Program-made: the position numbers and the translations under genes | NCBI RefSeq assembly: GCF_036785885.1 | Contig: NC_092326.1 | Coordinates: 39,022,287 to 39,086,286 of the forward strand | Direction: 5' to 3' | Length of the DNA: 64,000 nucleotides | Source of the DNA: Coffea arabica | Taxonomy: Eukaryota > Streptophyta > Magnoliopsida > Gentianales > Rubiaceae | Part shown: positions 55,855 through 64,000 of the stretch, piece after piece | Layout of the letters: each line of letters opens with the position of its first letter | How positions within the stretch are numbered: the stretch's first letter is position 1 | Notes under the pieces: generated by a model | Databases searched by the model: none | What the model was told of the DNA's origin: nothing | The model's input: the letters and a program-made list of their open reading frames with translations, nothing else

Positions 55855-57398
55855 CGCAACGGATCCTCTGTACCACACCTTGTCTTACACCCTATCCCAC
55901 CTCTTCTAAACTTGCCAAGTGTCCTTTTATTAACCCAATCCTGAAACAATCCAACTCGAACCATGTTTAATTAATTAACCGATTAATCAGGCTGAGAAAC
56001 TTAATCTCTATAACCAAAATCAATTAAAATTAAAACCTAAAAAACAAAATTAAAGATTAAACAAGGCACAAAAAAAAATTCACAAGGCCACGAAATCAGT
56101 TTCCCATCAGATTTCACTCCTCCTCAAAAGCTTCATCGCAACGCATCCCTGCAGAAATTAACACTTTCGTGGTCTGGGAACTAAAGCCTTTGCTCCTAAA
56201 CTAAAGCTAGTCTTCAATGGAGCAAGGTACGTAGGTGAATTTTTCTTCAAATAAGTACTATTCATATGCAACGAATTGCGTTATTCATGTAAACATCAGC
56301 ACAAGCCTTTGAAGTCAACCTGAAGCCTCTGAACTTAAAGAATTTATGCAAAGGGATTGCTGGGTTCCTTCAAATACTTACTCTTTGATGATTTTCGTTA
56401 AGTTTCAGGATTTATTTTTTTGGGTCTCTGTTGATTGAAGATCTATTTGCTTAAGATGTTTTTGTTCACAAATTTTTGTGCTTTTTGTGTTTGTATTGTA
56501 CCTGTTGATGCGTCTTTGAAAGGAGAAAATATCTATCCAGTCTTTTAACTATTACAAAAACAACGAAGAGTTTGGTTAATAAGAAGAATATTAAATATAG
56601 AATCACCAAAGTGGTATGAAAAGCAACATGGTAGGGAAAAGCAACACGCTGGGTTTGATATTGACTCCCTAGACCTCAGAGTTCTAAATGGTATTAGTTG
56701 CGAACTTGCTCCCTTTTTTAGCTGATATTACCACTATCAAAATTACTTTGACCGTGTAACATAGGATTAATACAAATGTCAGTATGTTCTGTACTGAAGT
56801 AAATTTGTCCAAAACTTTTTGGTTGAATATTGTGCTTCCAAAACTAATTCAATTGGTGTGTATCAACAGACCAATTTGAAGTTGAAAACTAGATCAAGTG
56901 CCTAAGCTTAGCAAATCACATCAAATTGGCCTGCGAAGAGTTTCGAAGGTTTCCCACCAAGGTTTTTAAGAAATAAGTTGTTTCTCACCTTTGGGAAGAG
57001 TTTCAAAGCTTCATCCGTGAATATTTCGTCAAAGCTGAATGGTGAAGATGATGAACTCGGACAGCCCTGCTGCGTTGCAATGAAGCTTTTGAGAAGGATA
57101 CCAATCTGATGGGAAACCAGAATCGTAGCCTGCTGCGTTGAATTGCACTTTGTTGTCCTGCCCGAATTTTGTGGGTTTTTTTTGTGCCTTGTTTAATCTC
57201 TAATTTTGTTTTTTGGGTTTTTATTTTAATTGCATCTGGTTATAGAGATTAAGTTTCTCAACCCGATTAATCAGTTAATTAATTAAACATGATTCGAGTT
57301 GGGTTATTTCAGGATTGGGTTAATAAAAGGACACTTGGCAAGTTTAGGAGAGGTGGGATAGGGTGTGAGATAGGGTGTGATACAGAGGATCCGTTGCG
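55855..57398. mobile_element. Mutator-like long-TIR element, copy 2 (1544 bp)
   Basis: Same CGCAACGGATCC ends and long inverted repeats as copy 1, but in opposite orientation and 642 bp longer inside. Its left arm equals the inverted right arm of copy 1 and vice versa. No transposase is encoded. On the minus strand an exon-like frame with SFDEIFTDEALKLFPK followed by GTGAG is shared with copy 1. The right flank ATCTTCGAC (57399-57407) is the inverse of GTCGAAGAT, matching the copy 1 flank at 8 of 9 bases. Confidence 0.85.
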
Positions 57399-57407
57399 AT
57401 CTTCGAC

Positions 57408-59400
57408 ACTATTTTGTAGTCCACATTACAAAGAGATATTGGTCTCAAATGGGCCACTGTCTCAAGGTTTTTCACCTTTGGTATAAGAGAAATGAGTGTG
57501 ATATTCACCCCTATTGGTAACTCCTTTTTACTGAAAACATCCTGGACCCATCGCACAAAAGAAGTTCCAACTTATAGCCAACATCTTTCGTAGAAGGCCA
57601 CGCATACGCCATCTGGTCCTAGTGCTTTGCATCCCTTCATATGAAATAAGGTCATCTCTACTTCTTGTTCACTCACTGTATGCAATAAAACACTCTTCTG
57701 CCTATTAGAGATAATTTTAAAACTATTCACCCATCCAGTACACAATATAGGGTCACTCTCCTTACTATAAAGCTCCTTAAAATGATCCACCACAATGCTC
57801 TTTATCGTTTTGTCATGTGTCTTCCCTATCTTTCAAACTGAGTATTGTACCTTTATTCCTTTTAATAATAGCAGACAAGTGAAAAAATCTAGTATTCTTG
57901 TCCTTACACTTCAGCCAGGTAATGCGAGACTTTGATACCAAAATATTTCCTCCTGTTCTAGTATTTCGTTGTATTTCCTCACTAGTTCCTTCTCCAACTT
58001 CTCCAGATAAAATGACTCACTTCGCTCTAGTGCTCGTTGAATGCCGCCTAATCTCGCCAAACATCTCCTTTTCTGCTGAAAAATATTTCCGAATACTTTC
58101 TTATTCTATTTCTTGAGCCTTTCAGTAAATGTGTTCAGACTTTTCAATAAGTCCTCATTCTTCCTCTAGGTTTGTTCTACTTCCTTCATGAACCCTTCGT
58201 GGTTTATCCAGGCCAATTCAAATCGAAAAGGTTTATGCTCTTTTCTTCCCTTTCCCCTAACATCCAACTCTAGTAACAGAAGATGGTGATCCAAATGCAC
58301 CCGGATAAGGTGTGTGACAGCTGTTTCTGGAAAAAGAGTTTTCCACGTGTCATTACATGTGCCTCTATCTAGTCTCTTCTTTACTCTTGCCCCTCCTCCC
58401 CTGAGGTTATTCCATGTCAAAGTTGAGCCACTGAACCCCAGGTCAATTAATTCCCAACTACGGATGCAATTTATGAAACTGTTTTCATGCTTTCTCTTGA
58501 ACAGTCGTCCATCTCTTTTTTCCTATGTACTCACCACTTCATTCAGATCTCCAATAATGAGCCATGGAAATTTAATTCGAGACCCTATTAACTTAAAATA
58601 TTTTCATAGTTTTTTACGTAGCTTTTTTCTTCTGGCGAGGCATACACTGTGGATAATAGCCACTCCTGTCCAGAGTTACACTTTACCACTACATGTATAA
58701 ACTGTCAGTTGGTACTCAAAATCTCTATTTCTACTTCAGAGCTACTCCAAAACATCCATATGCCCCCAGAGAAACCCTCTGCTTCTACACAATTTTTCCT
58801 ATCATAACTGAAACTGCTCAGTATCATTTCAACCTTCTCACTACGTGTTCTAGTTTCCATCAGAACTAAAATCTTAGGTCTATGCTAAAGATGCAAGTCT
58901 TTTAGATTCCTCCAAAACTGTCGATTTGCTGCTCCCCTGTAGTTTCAAGTCAAGATTTTTAAACTAACCATAACAATTATTAATTGACTTGGTATCCCTT
59001 CTCTCCGTCGGCTTGCTTAGCCTATCCCATCCCAGCATCTTCTGCCCCTGCTTCTTCGCTTTCACCACCCAAGTTTATTGCTTCTTCCAGTAATGATATG
59101 GAGGCGCTAACTCTTTCAAATGAATCCTACATCTCTTATTCTAAAGAACCTTTTGAAAGGTCTCCCAGATCTACATCCTCTACTCTTGTGTCTCTCTCTA
59201 TTTCTCCCGATCAGTCAAGTATATCTTCGTACTCCATTGGATCCCTTAGTATTACACGCGGTTGAGAAGTTGATGGCTCTCTCAAAATGTCTCTTACTTT
59301 CGAACTCCCTTTGGTGGGTTCTTTTCCTTTCTTCAAAAATGCAGCCTTTTGGGGAGCAAGTGCTTTGCTAATTTTTGGGAGCCTAACCTTCATGGTAGCT
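57408..59400 (-). pseudogene. LINE ORF2 N-terminal part: endonuclease and start of RT, decayed
   Basis: The endonuclease-like stretch at 58166-58420 has ARVKKRLDRG and AVTHLIRVHLDHHLLLL, typical of the C-terminal part of plant LINE endonucleases. The RT start at 57408-57793 has KALGPDGVCVAFYERCW and HLRPISLCNVDYKIVSK. Interrupted by many stops. In an intact element this part nicks the target and primes reverse transcription. Confidence 0.75.
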
Positions 59401-59799
59401 TGCTAATCGCTATGCAGATTTTTACTAGAACAGTTAAGCTGGTTATCCTTTTCTTTCATTCCTCCAACATTCTTGTTGACACTCTTGAAAACTATTCCAT
59501 GCGAAGGGCTTGGCACATTGATAAGCTTCTCCTTAAGTTGTTCCCTTGAATCCGTTCCATCTTGGTTGATGTCCTCCTCCACTATTTCGTTAAACACTCC
59601 AAATCTGGAACCTATATTCCTTTGCACATTTGCCCATGCCACTATATTTGGCCCCACGTCCTATGTTGGACTCTTTCCCTTCCTATTTAGGTCCCCGTTA
59701 AATTCATCCTGCGATTGTACGTCCTATTGATAGTTTGCACCTGGTATCGGCTGGGCTGTCCCCATCTTAAACCTGTTGTCAACTCTTGTTTGTTACCAT

Positions 59800-60784
59800 C
59801 TATTGCTCGTAAGGCTTGCTTTCTGCTTCCTGCTCCTTCTTTTCTCTTTCCCTCCTCTTTTCCTCCGAGGTTTCACCAGAATCCTTCTTTTTCCTATGAC
59901 AGTTAATTGCTACGTGTCCATATCTACTGCACTCAAAACAAATTGCTTCTAGCCTCTCATACTCCACTACCTGGAGCTCTCTGTCTACATAGACAAATGG
60001 CACTAGTGCCTGCTTCAAGTCTACTTCTACGCACAGCCACGCATATTTGCCTCTTGTAGTGGATATGGTCTGATAGTCCACCTTTATAGCTTTTTCAAGC
60101 GCATTACCTGTCCGTAATAAGAATGCCTCACCATAATACTTAACTAGTAAGCCAGGAAGTCTAACCCATACTAACGTGGCTTTGATGTCTGCATTCGTTG
60201 GTCGAAATTCCGGTCTCCATTTGTTAATAGTTATATAGTGCCCTTGTACTGTCCATGGTCTCTCTTGGTAATCGGCTTTGTTCCTGAAACGGGAAAGAAA
60301 GAATCCATTCTCCAGATCTAGTAATTCGAAATCTTCTTGGAACGCCCACACTTCCCTCAACCAGTTTTTTAACACTTTAAAGCCTACCCGTCGCCCTAAA
60401 ACTTTAATTAGAAGACTCCTCCTCCATGGCCTCCAGAATTTTAGGATTTCTTCCTGCTTGGAATCAACTCTAGGAAATTTTGATTCCCTGATTTCATCGT
60501 CTTTCTTCAAATCAAGATCCGAAAATTGTGGATCCACATCAAAATCCACATCTTCTCCTTCCCATCATAGAACTCCCTTGATGACTTCTCTATTTTGAGT
60601 GTTTCCAAGAATGACTTCCCCTCCCTCCCAGTATCTTGTTCCTAGATTGAGGCTTTGCATATGACATCCATTTGGCATATGTATTGCAATTTGCCACTAG
60701 CTCCCCTGCAGATTGCCGTTTAAATTTCTTCTGCCCTCTACTTACTTCTTCTTGTTCAGAATTCAGATCTTTATTTTGAGTCAT
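59800..60784 (-). pseudogene. LINE ORF1 (DUF4283 with CCHC zinc knuckle), frameshifted
   Basis: A probable ATG at 60782-60784 opens MTQNKDLNSEQEEVSRG. After a frame change near 60590, a 249-codon frame has the DUF4283 fold (FWRPWRRSLLIKVLGRRVGF, ERPWTVQGHYITINKWRP, WVRLPGLLVKYYGEAFL). The zinc knuckle CFECSRYGHVAINC (CX2CX4HX4C, about 59899-59940) and a charged tail follow. RNA-binding ORF1 proteins coat LINE RNA. The first frame and the long frame do not join without a shift. Confidence 0.8.
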
Positions 60785-60866
60785 GTTTGCCGCAACTCTT
60801 CTTCAACAAGGCTGCTGAGCCCGAGGGAGCAACTTTTTTCTGTTGCACTTGGCTTTGCTATAAAGA

Positions 60867-60942
60867 CTTTTTTTTCTTAATTGAAAACAACGTAAATGTA
60901 GCACTACTTAAACTAAATAGGTTCAAGAAGATTAGGTTTTCA

Positions 60943-60973
<31 letters not shown>

Positions 60974-61306
60974 GATAACACTCATGAGTATCAATTCATA
61001 TCGGACATGATATCAGTCTTTGGATAATTTTTTTTAGAAGTTTAAGTTATTGAATGATATGGCAAAGATTTATTGAATTTCAATTATGGGTATACTATTT
61101 TAACATGAATATCCACACTATTTCAGCAAGAATGTGTGAGACTATTTGCCAATATACATCTTCTCAACTTTTTCTAGGATGTAAAAGGTAGACGGCATAT
61201 GAGAGTTCCATAGTTGCTATAGAAGATGATTGCCGTTTGAAGAGTTTTTGTAGAGCTACATTGATCTTATTCTATGAAATAGGAGAATTAAAAAGATGAA
61301 GGCCCG
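60867..61306. other. AT-rich spacer with (TA)n
   Basis: Contains a (TA)n at about 60949-60973. No gene. Confidence 0.4.
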
Positions 61307-61696
61307 TTTGAGATTGCGGTAACTTATTGAAAAATATTTCTCTAAACACAGTTTTTAATAAAAGTACTTTTTAACTATTTAAGTGCTTTTAAATATATTA
61401 TTTGGAGACATAATTCAATAAGTATTTATTATATTGGATAATGTGTAATTTGAAAATTTTTTAAATTGCTTGTCTTTTTATTTGGTTCATAATATAGGAT
61501 AAGATAATTAAATTTGATGTCTTATTTTTAAAATCACAAAAGTTACTCTAAAATCACCAAATTTGAGTTTTTGCTAAAAGTACTTTTAATACCAAAAGCT
61601 CAACTCCTAATTTTGCGGGATGATATTCACCAAACACTTTAAAAGTACTTTTAGCACCTTAAAGTACTTTTTAACCAAAAGCGCAGCAAATGGGGC
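61307..61696. mobile_element. MITE with GGCCCGTTTGAGATTGCG-type ends
   Basis: About 390 bp. The left end GGCCCGTTTGAGATTGCG and the inverted right end AGCCCCATTTGCTGCGCTTT are imperfect inverses. AAAAGTACTTTT words recur on both sides, giving a foldback interior. hAT-like by its ends, but the target duplication is unclear. Confidence 0.5.
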
Positions 61697-64000
61697 TGAA
61701 AAATTAGTGATTAGCCTTCTTCTTCTTTTTTTGGAGAAAACGAATAATTAGAAAATTTAAAAGAAATAACCTATTTAAGGCCCAAAAAAAAACTGCATTG
61801 ATTGTTAAACCTCAGCCTAGTTTCAACAAGATTGCATAGCTGTGTCATTTCTAATTCCCAACATCATTCTCGGTTGAGACATCCCAAACGTCTTACAGCT
61901 CTTTGGCTCAGATGCCGGCCTTCGTGTGGAATTGTTTTCTGGGCTGTTAAAGATCCAACAGACAATCAAGACCCAATTGACCTTTTTTCAGGCCCATGAT
62001 TACTATGATTTTTTCGTGTCAAAAATTAATGCTAGTATGACTCCTTTTTTTTTTTTTTCTTTCAAATAATCTCTTTTGTCAGAATAAGTTCATGCATAGT
62101 ATATGAGATCCTATACAAAATAATAATAAAAATTTAAAACGAGCATGCTAATTCAATACATTTAATCCCATTAAGCACCTAAAACTATTTTCATACATAT
62201 AATTATTGTCTTTTTAATTTAAACTAGCGAATTTGAGCACTCGAGATCATACTCAAGAATCTTTTTGTCAAGTCCACACAGCTAAAAGTAGTATATGATA
62301 TCTCAAAAAAAAAACCCTTTTTTTGGGAGGAGGAGGGATACCTGCCAAAACGTGTATAGAATATCACCAGATATGAAAGCAGCAAATGCAAAATTCCTAC
62401 TTTTTTCTTCATCCTTTACAATTTTTCAACAAAGCTGCTGCAAGCATACCCACGGTTTTTGTCTCCACAATCTTGGAGCATAAACTATAAAGTGGGAATT
62501 AATGAATAATGAGAAGCCAAATTTCAAGAGAGAATTGTATTTGGAAGCAATTCCTGGCCAAAAAACTACAGCATCCATTCTTTATTTAGGTGGCCAACCG
62601 GGCATTGAAAACTAGTTGAAACCCCCAAGAAAGGTTAGTAGCATCTTGTTAGGGAAAGGACCTCTCGGGACGAATAGGGTACTGCTTAGCTGCACTTGCT
62701 ATCTTTAATAGGAAGGTTGTCTATATTCTGCTTTCAAATGTACATACAAACTCATGCCACCATTCTTTTCTGGAGCTACGTCCACACGCCAAAATTGTTT
62801 GCCGGTCGATATTCAGATTTCATAAGCACCATCTACACTCCTGCAACTGCATGAAGCTGCATTTTTCTTCCGATATGTGTAGTTTTCTGTCAAATGATTT
62901 CTTTGTTCAGTTGATGACCATTTCCATTTGGTTAGCATGACTTGTTAAAAAAGAAAGAAAAAAAAGTCAAATATTATTCAATTTGCATCATAAACGCAAT
63001 TTTCAACCACCTTTTTTTATCTCACATACAACGCTCAGATGCTTAGTAGTTTAATTCCACTTAGTCACATACTTGAATGCTTGCAACGCCAAACTTGTAG
63101 TGTTTTTTGAATATTTACACCTTTTTCTGTCCTTGAAGTATATGAAAAATCTGGGTTTTCCCCCCCCCCCCTCTTTAGTTAAAAATTTCCGTATGGAAAA
63201 TCTGGTTATATCAGATACAAGACAAATAAAATCCCTATTACGGGAGATATGAGCACCGTATTATACATTTAATCGTGTGATCAGATTAATTATCAAGTCG
63301 AATCTACCCACAGTAGTGGATGTCAATTTTGTGGTTATATAAATCAGTTGACTATGAGTATCTAATCTGGTTATATACATATATATGTATGTGGATGTCA
63401 ATTTTCTGATGGTCATGAGAAGGTTCATATGTAGATGTCTAAGTGCCTATAGTGGCTCCGATAATGATTAAACCCTATCCATTGTTTCTCGTTTGCTGTT
63501 TTTGGGTTGGAAAGTTGTATCCTTGTGCCACGAGGAACAGCTAAATTTGTTCCACTTTCTAGTTAAAAAAAAAAAACATTTCATAGAAAAGGTATTTCCC
63601 CCAATGAAACATATAGCTATTTCCTTGAGATTGTAATTGAGCATCTATTAATCAACAATTTATGCTCTATCTACAATCAGTTTGAAGCAATTTCATCCTT
63701 TGATACACAAAAATTTTCCATATATATATATATGATCATGACTGAATAAGGCTTCAAGGGATTTCTTTAATATGTGGCATGATATAAAATTGCTATATAT
63801 AACAAGTCTTTCCTAATTAAAGGTATTAGCTATAATGTGTAATTATTTTTCCTTTTGGCTAGGCATTGAGATCGTGAACACAATGATCACAAGAAGGCCG
63901 GGCATGTAATTCCAAAGGAATCCCTTTAATGCAGAAAAAGCAATATGCAAAAAAAAAAAGAAATAAATAAATAAAAGAGAGAACTCAGATAGGGAAAAAG
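61697..64000. other. Intergenic stretch to the end of the window; no gene seen
   Basis: Short frames at 61802, 62224 and 62295 have no domain. A C run lies at about 63161-63171 and small (TA)n tracts near 63378 and 63721. Confidence 0.4.

Larger units (their letters stand above)
57399..60866 (-). mobile_element. LINE retrotransposon, 5' half
   Basis: Reading down from 60866: leader, ORF1 with DUF4283 and a zinc knuckle, endonuclease, and the start of reverse transcriptase. It breaks off inside RT at NVDYKIVSKI exactly at the Mutator-like element. The continuation is at 44294 on the plus strand. A run similar to the 3' flank (TAAGAAAAAA) precedes the presumed 5' end at about 60867-60880. Multiple stops: not functional. 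Confidence 0.83.

Noticed and set aside
55764-57486. Frames beginning MVRVGLF/MIRVGLF at 55764-55964, 57289-57486 and 43271-43501 as a conserved small protein
   Set aside because: All three are translations of the same TIR sequence; the similarity is that of the DNA repeat.

Overview
The window is nuclear DNA of a flowering plant, most likely a eudicot. The genes have plant introns with GT..AG borders, the products are plant receptor-kinase, galactan-synthase and chloroplast proteins, the spacers are AT-rich, and the repeats are plant MITEs, solo LTRs, a LINE and Mutator-like elements. I cannot name the species.

Layout. (1) 79-1648, + strand: the last four exons of a DNA-3-methyladenine glycosylase I. 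(2) 1.7-10.5 kb: gene-free and rich in small repeats (Stowaway-like MITE, TRIM-like direct repeats, SINE-like tandem repeat, two other MITEs). (3) 11261-14366, +: a two-exon GT92 galactan beta-1,4-galactosyltransferase (GALS type). (4) 14.4-25.9 kb: mostly repeats, plus a U5 snRNA gene on the minus strand at 23120-23251. (5) 25947-29264, -: an intronless LRR receptor kinase of the RPK2/TOADSTOOL2 type. (6) 32991-33122, -: a second, nearly identical U5 snRNA gene; the two U5 genes flank the RPK2 gene. (7) 35568-36674, -: a conserved but uncharacterised plant protein. (8) 37273-43062, -: a complete six-exon Y3IP1 (Ycf3-interacting protein 1) gene for photosystem I assembly. (9) 43.4-60.9 kb: a rearranged transposon block.

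The main discovery is in region 9. A LINE retrotransposon is cut in two. Its 5' half lies on the minus strand (60866 down to 57399) and its 3' half on the plus strand (44294 up to 48240). Each broken end touches a copy of the same long-TIR Mutator-like element (43392-44293 and 55855-57398, in opposite orientation). The 9 bp beside the two element ends match as a target-site duplication at 8 of 9 positions, and the reverse-transcriptase frame continues across the join. The simplest reading is that the element inserted into the LINE and that 11.6 kb between the two element copies was later inverted. One breakpoint is now about 330 bp upstream of the Y3IP1 start codon. The inverted segment also carries a 5' fragment of a mitochondrial-type recA gene and a 2.7 kb solo LTR.

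The protein genes do not form a pathway; they are ordinary neighbours on a plant chromosome. The two U5 genes carry the plant snRNA promoter (USE plus TATA, 34 bp apart, the RNA polymerase II spacing), the invariant U5 loop and an Sm site. None of this appears in a protein ORF scan.
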